Assembly: GCA_965208605.1 (NCBI GenBank)
Contig: OZ242345.1
Coordinates: 2,046,001 to 2,110,000, forward strand
Direction of reading: 5' to 3'
DNA: 64,000 bases
DNA from: UBA9659 sp965208605
Lineage (GTDB): Bacteria > Pseudomonadota > Gammaproteobacteria > Pseudomonadales > Azotimanducaceae
The position numbers and the translations under genes are program-made. Below, one piece after another: positions 44,191 through 52,717 of this stretch (positions within the stretch are counted from its first letter, which is position 1; the number at the start of each line of letters is the position of its first letter). The notes beneath the pieces were generated by a model that was given only the letters and a program-made list of their open reading frames with translations, did no database searches and had not been told where the DNA came from.

Positions 44191-45315
44191 CTACCACCCG
44201 GCCTGCAGAATTTTCCGAAGGCTAGCAACGAACCTTTCATTCTCCGCAGGTAACCCGGTCGTGACTCGAAGATGGCACGGGAGACCATAGACCCCCAGTG
44301 TTCTGACTATCACTCCTTCTTGTAACAGCCGCTGGTAAAGGGGGCTAGCGTCCCTGCCAAAATTGATGCTGAGGAAGTTACCCGCGGACGGAATATAATC
44401 AAACCCTAGTTGCTCGCAGGACGCCATGAGATATTGCATCCCCTCATGGTTAAGGGCAATGGACTTGTGAAGATGCGCTTGGTCATCAATGGCACCCCGC
44501 ACTGCAGCAAGCGACATGGCATTCACATTAAAAGGCTGGCGCGTTCTGTTCATCAGGTCGGCAATGTCCTGGTTGCTCACCGAATAACCTATGCGGAGCC
44601 CCGCCAAGCCATAAGCCTTGGAAAAGGTGCGCGTGACCACCAGATTGGGATACTGGTCAATCAGTTGCAGCCCGTTAGGATAGTCAATGCCCTCTCTAGT
44701 GTTCATAGCATCAGCATATTCAAAATAGGCTTCGTCCAAGACGACAATGACATGCGGCGGTACCCGGTCAAGGAAGAACAGGAGTTCACTAGTGGTAGCC
44801 CAGGAACCAGTGGGATTGTTGGGGTTGGCAATAAACACCAAGCTCGTCCGCGGGGTGATCGCGCCCAGCATGGCTTCTAAATCCTGGCGATAATTCTTTG
44901 TCGGTACCGTTATCAGTGTGGCATCGAGGGATTTGGTGACCAGTTGATAGACGATGAATGAATGTTCCCCAACGATCGACTCTTTACCGGGGGCAAGATA
45001 TATACGTGCCAGCAATTCAAGCACATCATTGGAACCATTGCCGATGGTCAAGCGGTCTGGTGCTACACCAATGAATTCTTGCAATTTGCTTTTCACGAGG
45101 AAAGCACTGCCATCGGGGTAGCGGGCAAGTTTGCCTAGTTGGGAAGCGAGGGCTTGTAGCACCTTGGGGCTTGGCCCTAGTGGATTTTCATTGCTTGCCA
45201 GTTTGATGATGTCCGTCAAACCCAGTTCGCGTTCCAATTCCTCAACGGGTTTACCCGGCTCATAGGGAGACAGGTCGCTGATACCCGGCTGTGCTAGTTT
45301 AATAAAATCAACCAT
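44191..45315 (-). CDS. hisC: Histidinol-phosphate aminotransferase
   Basis: PLP aminotransferase acting on imidazole-acetol phosphate (and often on aromatic keto acids). The Schiff-base lysine is in VTRTFSKAYGLAGLRIGY; NPNNPTGS and VLDEAYFEYAD are also present. 374 residues, HisC2-type. It is coupled to tyrA downstream, as in the pheA-hisC-tyrA-aroA-cmk cluster, where it also serves aromatic amino acid synthesis. The upstream partner pheA is missing; the sequence switches at once to unrelated DNA. Confidence 0.95.
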   Translation of the reverse strand: MVDFIKLAQPGISDLSPYEPGKPVEELERELGLTDIIKLASNENPLGPSPKVLQALASQLGKLARYPDGSAFLVKSKLQEFIGVAPDRLTIGNGSNDVLELLARIYLAPGKESIVGEHSFIVYQLVTKSLDATLITVPTKNYRQDLEAMLGAITPRTSLVFIANPNNPTGSWATTSELLFFLDRVPPHVIVVLDEAYFEYADAMNTREGIDYPNGLQLIDQYPNLVVTRTFSKAYGLAGLRIGYSVSNQDIADLMNRTRQPFNVNAMSLAAVRGAIDDQAHLHKSIALNHEGMQYLMASCEQLGFDYIPSAGNFLSINFGRDASPLYQRLLQEGVIVRTLGVYGLPCHLRVTTGLPAENERFVASLRKILQAGW

Positions 45316-45779
45316 GACAAGACCGGTGCATCAGTTCCTGCGCCTGATTCTTCTGAAATTTGATGGGCACATTAATTGGTATCAACCTGGATATAAGCAC
45401 GACTGTATGAGGGAGTGTATGCACATCGCTCGGCGAGCATCCACCCCATAGCACCGAGCACCAGCATCATTGTATTGCCAAAGTGCTTGAGTCGCCATAT
45501 TTTAATGCCAGGGGCTATTGAATTACTGAGCAGATACAAGTCTGTGTATTGACCCTCATGCAATGTCAGTCAGTCTTGATGATTTTTGAGGTATGTAGTA
45601 TTCTGCCTCAAGTGTTTGGGATTGAAGAGTCATACCTCCGTAGCAGGTGCTTTTGGGAGTCATATTCCGAGAGATGCCGATGGGGTTCGCTATGGCAGTT
45701 GTGATGTTTGTTCACGAGATTTAGCGATAATACGTTATCGTTCAATTAGGTATCCAATTGAAAGTGCAGACTGGTGCTT
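45316..45779. other. Junction region between hisC and nagA
   Basis: A 464-bp stretch with no convincing gene. Two short open frames (45372-45563 minus, 45586-45783 plus) have no recognisable features. It marks the switch from core genes to the sugar island and holds a weak match to the island operator (45607-45620). Confidence 0.6.
45607..45620. promoter_or_regulatory. Degenerate LacI-type operator candidate before nagA
   Basis: CTCAAGTGTTTGGG matches the island palindrome CTCAAACGTTTGAG at 11 of 14 positions, about 160 bp upstream of nagA. Weak on its own; given because of the stronger sites elsewhere. Confidence 0.35.
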
Positions 45780-46697
45780 ATGAATAATACGTATTTTGAT
45801 ATCCAGGTGAATGGTTATGCTGGGGTGGATTTTAATCGAAACGATTTAACGGCGGAAAACCTAAGGCATGCCTGCTGGAGGCTGGAGAGAGATGGCGTGG
45901 CGGGAATTCTAGCCACGATAATAACTGCCCCATTGCCGGATATGCTTTTCAGGGTGACACAGTTGGCTGATTTGTGTGCGCAAGACCCTGTGGCCGGAAA
46001 AGTAATTCGGGGGGTGCATATTGAAGGGCCGTTTCTCAACAGTGCCGATGGATACCGAGGTGCACACCCACAGGCTCACATACTAAAACCGGATGTTGAG
46101 GTGGCCAAAGCCTTGCTTGAAGCTGGGCGTGGTATGCTTCGTTTGGTTACTTTGGCTCCGGAGTTTGACGAAAATAATCGGGTGACGAAATATTTGTATT
46201 CCCAGGGTGTAAGTGTTTCGGCGGGGCATTGCGACCCGCAGTTGGACGAATTAAAGTCGGCTATTGATGCGGGGCTGAGCATGTTTACTCACCTGGGTAA
46301 CGGTTGTCCGCAAGCATTGCACCGGCACGATAATATAATTCAGCGTGCACTATCTCTAAGAAAGGATTTATGGCTCTGTTTTATTGCCGATGGGCATCAT
46401 GTGCCGTTCAATGCCCTCAAGAATTACATCGAGCTTGCCGGAGTCGAGAGAAGTATCATTACAACGGATGCAACGGCTGCCGCAGGCGCCAAGGCCGGGC
46501 GCTATACGCTTGCTCATGTCGAGTTGGAAGTCGGGAATGACCGTGTTGTTCGTGAGCCAGGTAAATCAAACTTTGCCGGCTCTGCAATTGATATGAGATC
46601 GAGTTGCTCAAATCTGCAGGGTACGCTAGGCCTGACTGGTAACCAGGCGCAACAGCTCACCTATTTCAACCCCATGAAGGCAGTTAACCTTATGTAG
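45780..46697 (+). CDS. nagA: N-acetylglucosamine-6-phosphate deacetylase (short form)
   Basis: Amidohydrolase that removes acetate from GlcNAc-6-P, giving GlcN-6-P for NagB. Metal and catalytic sites are visible: HIEGPF (Glu), SAGHCD (His), FTHLGNG (His), the substrate His in IADGHHVPF, and the catalytic Asp in TTDATAAAG. At about 305 residues it lacks the N-terminal half of the small beta domain of the ~380-residue E. coli form and starts directly at YFDIQVNGYAGVDFN. The ATG at 45780 is used; a GTG two codons earlier is possible. First gene of the island, about 105 bp before nagB. Confidence 0.9.
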   Translation: MNNTYFDIQVNGYAGVDFNRNDLTAENLRHACWRLERDGVAGILATIITAPLPDMLFRVTQLADLCAQDPVAGKVIRGVHIEGPFLNSADGYRGAHPQAHILKPDVEVAKALLEAGRGMLRLVTLAPEFDENNRVTKYLYSQGVSVSAGHCDPQLDELKSAIDAGLSMFTHLGNGCPQALHRHDNIIQRALSLRKDLWLCFIADGHHVPFNALKNYIELAGVERSIITTDATAAAGAKAGRYTLAHVELEVGNDRVVREPGKSNFAGSAIDMRSSCSNLQGTLGLTGNQAQQLTYFNPMKAVNLM

Positions 46698-46743
46698 GAG
46701 CCGGACGTTCTTCTTGACTCTCCTGATATTTTCGGATAATGCG

Positions 46744-46759
46744 CCTCAAACGTTCGAGG
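46744..46759. promoter_or_regulatory. LacI-family operator before nagB
   Basis: CCTCAAACGTTCGAGG is a 16-bp palindrome with one mismatch. The core matches CTCAAACGTTTGAG at 13 of 14 positions, 44 bp before the nagB start. Confidence 0.75.
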
Positions 46760-46802
46760 AAAGTAAAAAATCAGACTCATGTAACGAGAGTAACGAGGGG
46801 CA

Positions 46803-47537
46803 GTGAAATTTATTACATGTGATAATGAGCAAGCACTGGGCAGAGCGGCGGCGCAGATGGGGGCGGAAGCCATTCGTGCTATAGCCGAAGTTAAGGACAG
46901 AGTCACAATCGTTGTTGCGACTGGAGCAAGCCAGTTTACGATGCTCGAGCATTTGGTTCAGGAACCGGAGTTACCCTGGGACCGCGTCGATGCCTTTCAC
47001 CTCGACGAGTATGTGGGTATCTCCGCAGATCATCCTGCCAGTTTTCGCAAGTATCTAAATGAGCGCTTTGTATCAAAGGTCAAGAGTCTCGCCGTTTTAC
47101 ACGAGGTAATTGGGGATGCGAGTGACCTTGACGCTGAAGTGGAAAGGTTGAACGCGTTGATCGGTGGGAGAGAGGTGGACGTCTGTTTTGGCGGCATTGG
47201 TGAGAATGGTCATTTGGCTTTTAATGACCCGCCGGCAGACCTGGAAACTAACGACCCGTATATTGTGGTAGATCTTGATCAGGCTTGTCGTCAGCAGCAG
47301 TGTAACGAAGGTTGGTTTGGTGGTATGGAAGATGTCCCTGAGCGTGCGATAAGCATGGCTATTAACCAGATTATGAAAAGTAAGAAACTCATTCTCTCTG
47401 TTCCAGGGGAGAGAAAAGCAGAGGCGGTAAAAAACACGTTTATCAGAAATGTTTCACCTGAGTTTCCTTCAGCGGTCTTGCGTCGGCATGGGGATTGCCA
47501 TATTTTTGTCGATACCGATTCTGCAAAATTACTATAG
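46803..47537 (+). CDS. nagB: Glucosamine-6-phosphate deaminase
   Basis: Converts GlcN-6-P to fructose-6-P and ammonia. 244 residues with VVATGASQFTMLEHL, the catalytic segment DAFHLDEYVGI, GGIGENGHLAFNDPP, and the SVPGERKAEAV end motif. The start is GTG at 46803 with GAGGGG upstream. With nagA it completes the cytosolic route from GlcNAc-6-P to glycolysis; no GlcNAc kinase or PTS gene is visible. A LacI-type operator sits 44 bp upstream. Confidence 0.93.
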   Translation: MKFITCDNEQALGRAAAQMGAEAIRAIAEVKDRVTIVVATGASQFTMLEHLVQEPELPWDRVDAFHLDEYVGISADHPASFRKYLNERFVSKVKSLAVLHEVIGDASDLDAEVERLNALIGGREVDVCFGGIGENGHLAFNDPPADLETNDPYIVVDLDQACRQQQCNEGWFGGMEDVPERAISMAINQIMKSKKLILSVPGERKAEAVKNTFIRNVSPEFPSAVLRRHGDCHIFVDTDSAKLL

Positions 47538-47648
47538 TGGATGATTCGTACACTAGACGAGAAATCTATTTTCGTTACGGTGCGTTCTTCTTGGCCCGTT
47601 GCGATGGCGTAGAAGTGAGAACGCTCTCCAATTGGTTTGTACCGGTCT

Positions 47649-49118
47649 ATGCAAAACACGCTTTGTGAAGAAACAGCTTTTCTTCTAAACCACAAAACAG
47701 AGGGTTTAGGGTATGATCGCTCATCCGTGCAAATCGGCATTGTACATTTGGGTCCCGGGGCATTTCATCGGGCCCACCAAGCCGTCTATACCGATGACCT
47801 CCTACGGCTCGGTGCTAAAGAGTGGGGTATTTGTGCGGTTTCAATCTGTAGCGCCAGTGTACGAGATGCGCTACAACAGCAAGATAATCTGTATACACTG
47901 GCTATTTTAGATCGAAAGGTTTCCTATCGAGTGATCGGTGCTGTGAAAGAGATATTAGTGGCACCAGACGATCCGCAATGTGTAATCAGGCGAATGAGTC
48001 AGCTGACTACTAAGGTGATCACGCTAACAGTAACAGAGAAAGGGTATTGTCTGACCGCGGAAGGTGGCCTTGATTTCGTAAATGAGGCTATCCAGCACGA
48101 TTTGACTAACCCCGAATCGCCCCGTAGTGCTATCGGTTTCTTAGCTGCGGGTCTTAGGTGTCGCCGGGAAAACGGCATTCCGCCATTCATACCGATCAGT
48201 TGTGACAATCTCACAGAAAATGGGGCGCGTTTGGGGCGGGCAGTCATTGAGTTTGCCGATGCATTGGACCGGGACTTTGGTGCCTGGATTGAAAGGGAAG
48301 TTCGCTTCCCCTGTACCATGGTTGACAGTATTACTCCGGCGACAGATGACACGATTCGCAAAAATGTAGCCGAGTTCACGGGGCTGTGTGACAACTGGCC
48401 TGTTCAGCGCGAGAGATTTTGTCAGTGGGTGATCGAAGATTTACCGGGCGTGGTTCTGCCACCGTGGTCTGATGTCGGGGTCACGCTGACAAAAGATGTA
48501 GGAGGCTTCGAAACAACTAAGCTGCGTATTTTGAATTGCCTTCACTCCGCTCTGGCATTTGTTGGCACATTGGCGGAGATGGAAACCGTTGAAGAGGCGG
48601 TTTCCAGTGAGTCTATTGGGGCTTACCTGGAGCAGATGATGGAGGAGGAGATTATTCCCACTCTGCCCTTTGTTGAGGGCCTGAATCCGGTGGAATACGG
48701 CGAGCGCATTCTGGAACGTTTTAAAAACCCGGCTATTCGTCACCTGCTATCGCAGATTGCCTGGGACAGCACTCAGAAAATTCCATTTCGTATTTTGGGG
48801 ACAATTGAGGAAAACCTTGATGCTGGCAAAGGTGCGGCCAGGTTGTCCCTGGCCCTAGCTGCATGGATGAAATTTGTCTGTAAACAGGTGAAGGAAGGCA
48901 CGCCAATAAACGATCCGCTCGCCGACAAACTGAAGACAATAGCGCAAGATTGCAACGGTAGTGCGCAGGACGTCGCGCGTTTTCTTGAATTGGAAGAGGT
49001 CTTCCCTCAAACATTGATTGTGAATGCCCGGTTCCGTAATGATGTTACGCGAGCCTATGGCCTGCTCGGAGAGAACCCCGGTCCCGTAGCTATTTTAGCC
49101 GCGCTAAAAAACCTATAG
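47649..49118 (+). CDS. uxuB: Mannitol dehydrogenase-family oxidoreductase (fructuronate reductase, UxuB-like)
   Basis: Polyol-dehydrogenase-family enzyme of about 490 residues with the N-terminal IGIVHLGPGAFHRAHQAVYTDD nucleotide-binding motif and the catalytic segment DNLTENG with VDSITPATDD further on, and TKDVGGFETTKLRILNCLHS in the helical domain, matching the UxuB/MtlD group. Assignment as D-mannonate oxidoreductase (fructuronate reductase) rests on its neighbours kdgK, TRAP and uxuA. The ATG at 47649 is preferred to a TTG four codons upstream. It runs to kdgK without a gap. Confidence 0.85.
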   Translation: MQNTLCEETAFLLNHKTEGLGYDRSSVQIGIVHLGPGAFHRAHQAVYTDDLLRLGAKEWGICAVSICSASVRDALQQQDNLYTLAILDRKVSYRVIGAVKEILVAPDDPQCVIRRMSQLTTKVITLTVTEKGYCLTAEGGLDFVNEAIQHDLTNPESPRSAIGFLAAGLRCRRENGIPPFIPISCDNLTENGARLGRAVIEFADALDRDFGAWIEREVRFPCTMVDSITPATDDTIRKNVAEFTGLCDNWPVQRERFCQWVIEDLPGVVLPPWSDVGVTLTKDVGGFETTKLRILNCLHSALAFVGTLAEMETVEEAVSSESIGAYLEQMMEEEIIPTLPFVEGLNPVEYGERILERFKNPAIRHLLSQIAWDSTQKIPFRILGTIEENLDAGKGAARLSLALAAWMKFVCKQVKEGTPINDPLADKLKTIAQDCNGSAQDVARFLELEEVFPQTLIVNARFRNDVTRAYGLLGENPGPVAILAALKNL

Positions 49119-50107
49119 ATGACTTCGTTGTTGGTAATTGGCGAATGCATGATGGAGCTGAGTGCCCAAGACGATCTGTATTATGCGCGTGCGTTTGCGG
49201 GAGATACCTATAATGCGGCAGTCTATGCCAAGCGTTGGTGTCCCGAGCTGGAGGTTTCCTATCTAAGTGCAGTGGGGACGGATGCTATCAGCGACGCCAT
49301 GTTGGAACAGTGGTTGACCGAGGGCATTGATTGTTTGCTGGTCGTTAGGTCCGAGGATGCACCCCCGGCATCTATACCATCGCTACCGATGCAGACGGTG
49401 AGCGTAGCTTTGTTTACTGGCGGGACCATTCTGCCGCTACACAGATGATGCAGTTGCTACGCGCGTGTGGCGGCGCGAAGATAATCCAGAATTTTGATTA
49501 CGTTTACTTCTCCGGTATCAGTCTTGCCATTTTAAGCGATGAGGATAAGGATTCGCTGCTGGACCTTGTGCAATCACTGCGTAACTGCGGTGCTAAGGTC
49601 GCATTCGATCCCAATTATCGTCCGAAGATGTGGCGTGACCGCAATCACGCGACCACGTGGATTCAGCGTGCTTACCAATGTAGTGATATAGTCTTCCCTG
49701 GGCTGGAAGATCACGAGGCACTATTTTTGCATGTAACCCGGGAAGCAGTCAGCGATTATCTCCATCCGTTTCATTTCAGTGAAATCGTGATTAAGTGTGG
49801 TCAACTGGGGGTATATTGCTACGGTGATGGCGATGCGCCAGTCCATTTGCCCTATAGACCTGCGGAGAATCAGGTCGACTCCACCGCTGCTGGAGACTCT
49901 TTTGCCGGAACCTATATGGCATCCCGTATGGCAGGTCGGGGTATATCCACCTCTGTGAAGGCCGCCGGTGCGATAGCCGCCTTTGTTGTTCAGCACCGGG
50001 AGCTATTGTTGAGTCCGAGATTTTCCAGGAATTTGGAAACGCCCAGGTTGAATGCCTCTGAGGAATGCCTTTCAGTACAATTATCGGTAGCTTCCCATGG
50101 AAAATGA
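49119..50107 (+). pseudogene. kdgK: 2-keto-3-deoxygluconate kinase, frameshifted
   Basis: PfkB-family sugar kinase that makes 2-keto-3-deoxy-6-phosphogluconate. The first 82 codons (VIGECMMELSAQ, FAGDTYNAAVYAKR, VSYLSAVGTD) are in one frame. From a run of five C (49362-49366) homology moves to the next frame (GIYTIATDADGERSF, then YWRDHSA...DSTAAGDSFAGTYMA with the kinase Asp). One extra C would restore a single ~329-residue protein with normal length. So it is either a true one-base deletion or a base-calling slip. Start and stop abut uxuB and overlap the mutarotase gene, as in a working operon. Confidence 0.85.
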
Positions 50108-51152
50108 TTACGTCCACCAAATGCAAACTCTCCGCACGAAGACTGAAGGATCACCGGGCATCGCCGTCAAGGAGTACAATGAGTTGGTGGCTCTGAATAT
50201 TGAGAACCGACAGGCCAGTGCTGCTATATTGCTACAAGGAGCCCAAGTGAGTCATTATCAGCGGTGCGGTGAAAAGCCGTTACTTTGGCTCAGCTCACTG
50301 TGTGATTACCAGGCTGGCCAGCCGTTGCGGGGAGGTATCGCTATCTGTTGGCCATGGTCGGGGCAGTTGGGAAACAACAGTGAAGCCGTGCGAAAACAGG
50401 TACCTTGTCCATCAGCCGCCGTCCCTGCCCATGGTTTCGTTCGCGCACGCCTCTGGTCTGCTTCCGATATAGAGGTGATAAGCGAAGATTTGACTACGGT
50501 TACTTTACAGTTGCCAGTGAAATCGACGGATGAACCGCTCTGGCCCTATGACAGTCACCTGCATCTGCGGCTAGGTGTTGGAAAAACCCTCGAAGTATCG
50601 CTCTCAGTTGTGAATCAGGCCCGGCAGCCGGTGAACTTCAGCTCGGTCTTGCACAGCTATTGGGCAGTGGAGGACAGTGTCCAGTCGGAAATTCAAGGGC
50701 TGGAGGGTGTTTCCTATGTTGACGCTCTTCAGGACTGGCGAGAAAGCACCCAGAACGGCCCGGTTAGGATAGTCAAAGAACTGAACCGGATCTACCGTGA
50801 TGTCCCCGCCAACTGCCAGCTACTTGATCGATCCTGGCAGCGCACCATTCATCTGAGTAGCGAGGGCAGCCGAAGTACGATCGTCTGGAACCCGTGGCGA
50901 GAACGGACACGCAATCTTCCAGATTTTTCGGATGATGCTTACCGGAACATGCTCTATATTGAAACTGCAAATGCTCTCAGCGACTGTGTTGAGCCTCTTC
51001 CCGGTGAAACTCACACCCTGGGCGTTACTCTTAGCCTGGGCGCAATCAGCGTAGTTGATGGCGAAAACACAAAATGTCAAACGAAGCAACTATCCGCCCT
51101 CTTAATCTTGACCTGGATTACTGAGTTCGGATATACTTACTCAAACGTTTGA
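50097..51152 (+). CDS. D-hexose-6-phosphate mutarotase-like (YeaD family)
   Basis: Galactose-mutarotase-fold protein of the YeaD type, which interconverts anomers of hexose 6-phosphates. Marks: LLWLSSLCDYQAGQPLRGGIAICWPWSG, VPAHGFVRARLW with the catalytic His region, and NMLYIETANALSDCVEPLPGETHTL. The last ~30 codons after the normal end (SLGAISVVDG) are not family-like and run into the operator before dctP, which suggests that an earlier stop has been lost. It overlaps kdgK by 11 bp and is 3 bp from dctP. Confidence 0.85.
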   Translation: MENDYVHQMQTLRTKTEGSPGIAVKEYNELVALNIENRQASAAILLQGAQVSHYQRCGEKPLLWLSSLCDYQAGQPLRGGIAICWPWSGQLGNNSEAVRKQVPCPSAAVPAHGFVRARLWSASDIEVISEDLTTVTLQLPVKSTDEPLWPYDSHLHLRLGVGKTLEVSLSVVNQARQPVNFSSVLHSYWAVEDSVQSEIQGLEGVSYVDALQDWRESTQNGPVRIVKELNRIYRDVPANCQLLDRSWQRTIHLSSEGSRSTIVWNPWRERTRNLPDFSDDAYRNMLYIETANALSDCVEPLPGETHTLGVTLSLGAISVVDGENTKCQTKQLSALLILTWITEFGYTYSNV

Positions 51153-51153
51153 G
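51140..51153. promoter_or_regulatory. LacI-family operator before dctP (perfect)
   Basis: CTCAAACGTTTGAG, a perfect 14-bp palindrome with the central CG usual for LacI-family sites, ending 2 bp before the first dctP ATG. A promoter just upstream would lie inside the 3' end of the mutarotase gene. Confidence 0.82.
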
Positions 51154-51155
51154 AT

Positions 51156-52175
51156 ATGGATTTTAGACTAATGGGGAAATACTTTTCAGTAAAACTCTTT
51201 TGTATCATTTTTTTGGTGGCAGTTTCGGTTGTGACCATCAGGGGAGAAATCGAGCCGACAATTAACGGGGAGCCGGACATAACTTTGCGGCTGGCTGAAA
51301 GTCTACCAAAGAATAACCCTGTGACGGTTGCCATGTATCGCTTTGCTGAGTTAGTGGAGTCCAATACTCAGGGCAGAGTCACTGTCAAAGTTTACGCCAG
51401 TGCCCAGTTGGGGCAAGAGTTGGAAACTATCGAACAGGCACGTCTTGGTATCATTGATTTCGCCCGTACCAATGCCGTTGTATTGGCGAATGTCAGCCCC
51501 AGTGTGGGGGTGCTTACTTTGCCCTATATTTATCGCGATCAAGAGCACAAGTATAAGGTGCTGGACGGCGCTATAGGTCGAGATATCCGCACTGATCTGC
51601 AGGATGTAGGATTGATTGGCTTTGACTATTTGGAGGCAGGTAATCGCTCGTTCTATACGCGGGCAGATAAGCCGATAAACACTTTGGCTGATATGAAGGG
51701 GTTGAAAATACGCGTGCAGCCGGCTCCGATTATGATTCGGATGATCGAACTACTGGGCGCGGTGCCTACGCCGATGAATTATGGTGAGGTTTACTCGGCG
51801 ATACAGACAGGAATAGTGGACGGCGCTGAAAATGACTATGTTAGCTTTGCCACTTCGGGGCACTATGATGTCGCCAAAAATTATGTGGAGGACAACCACC
51901 TTAGCCCGCCTGCAATATTGCTCATGAATTTGAAAAAATATCAGTCTCTTCCCACCCAGTATCAGAAAGCCATTTCAGCGGCTGCACACGATGTCGCACT
52001 GTTCGAGCGCGAACTCATGAATGAGGCCAATCGAAAGGCTAAAGGTGACATGTTCAAAGCAGGGGTTTCAATTACGTCTATTGATAGCACGCCCTTTCGT
52101 CAGGCGATGCAACCCATTTATGACGAATTCCCTGCCTATAGCGATTTACTTGTGCGAATCAGGGAGGTCGAATAA
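51156..52175 (+). CDS. dctP: TRAP transporter solute-binding protein (DctP family)
   Basis: Periplasmic receptor of a tripartite Na+-driven TRAP importer. Signal peptide (about residues 6-30), then SLPKNNPVTVAM, the carboxylate-binding arginine in GLKIRVQPAP, and the long motif GAVPTPMNYGEVYSAIQTGIVDGAENDY. Receptors of this kind commonly bind sugar acids such as glucuronate or galacturonate; ligand inferred from neighbours. The ATG at 51156 is adjacent to the operator; the ATG at 51171 gives a more compact signal peptide, and neither has a strong ribosome-binding site. dctQ starts at its stop codon. Confidence 0.92.
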   Translation: MDFRLMGKYFSVKLFCIIFLVAVSVVTIRGEIEPTINGEPDITLRLAESLPKNNPVTVAMYRFAELVESNTQGRVTVKVYASAQLGQELETIEQARLGIIDFARTNAVVLANVSPSVGVLTLPYIYRDQEHKYKVLDGAIGRDIRTDLQDVGLIGFDYLEAGNRSFYTRADKPINTLADMKGLKIRVQPAPIMIRMIELLGAVPTPMNYGEVYSAIQTGIVDGAENDYVSFATSGHYDVAKNYVEDNHLSPPAILLMNLKKYQSLPTQYQKAISAAAHDVALFERELMNEANRKAKGDMFKAGVSITSIDSTPFRQAMQPIYDEFPAYSDLLVRIREVE

Positions 52176-52672
52176 TGGAAGCACTTGGAAAGGCACTGCT
52201 TCGGTTTCTGGACACTGTCAATCGCTATACCGAATTGGTCTGTTGTCTGATGTTGGTGGCAATGGTCCTGATTATCGTCGTTTCGGTATTCTTTCGATAC
52301 GTCTTGTCATCACCTATCAGTTGGTCCGAAGAAGTGGCACTGCTGTTGCTCGTATGGTTCGGCATGTTGTCCGTAGCGACTGCGGTGTACAGGCACAGTC
52401 ACATGGCAATTACCATTATTTATGCTCGCCTGTCTGACACTGGTCAATATTGGTTAAACCAGGTGGTGCAAATACTCATAGCGGTCTTCGCTTTGAATGT
52501 ATCAATTAACGCCGGTCTACTGGTGGAGATGGTTGATGTTCAAGTTCTGTCGGCTTCCGGGCTACCCAAGGGCTGGTTGTACCTGGCGCCATTGATTGGA
52601 GGCGCGTTAATGGCCCTGAATGCGGCAGGGAATGTATTTCTGGATCGCTTTGTCAATGATAGTACTTCTTGA
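52175..52672 (+). CDS. dctQ: TRAP transporter small membrane subunit (DctQ family)
   Basis: 165-residue protein with four hydrophobic helices, including VVSVFFRYVLSSPISWSEEVALLLLVW, the DctQ signature. It links the receptor to the large subunit of the TRAP complex. The start overlaps the dctP stop by one base and is preceded by AGGGAGG. It is followed by dctM after 45 bp. Confidence 0.92.
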   Translation: MEALGKALLRFLDTVNRYTELVCCLMLVAMVLIIVVSVFFRYVLSSPISWSEEVALLLLVWFGMLSVATAVYRHSHMAITIIYARLSDTGQYWLNQVVQILIAVFALNVSINAGLLVEMVDVQVLSASGLPKGWLYLAPLIGGALMALNAAGNVFLDRFVNDSTS

Positions 52673-52717
52673 ATTCAACCCCTAAGGCAGTAAGTTAAAG
52701 GCGGAATTCGGCACACT

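Noticed and set aside
45372..45783. Two short open frames between hisC and nagA
   Set aside because: Both are about 65 codons, lack ribosome-binding sites and recognisable domains, and lie at a synteny breakpoint.
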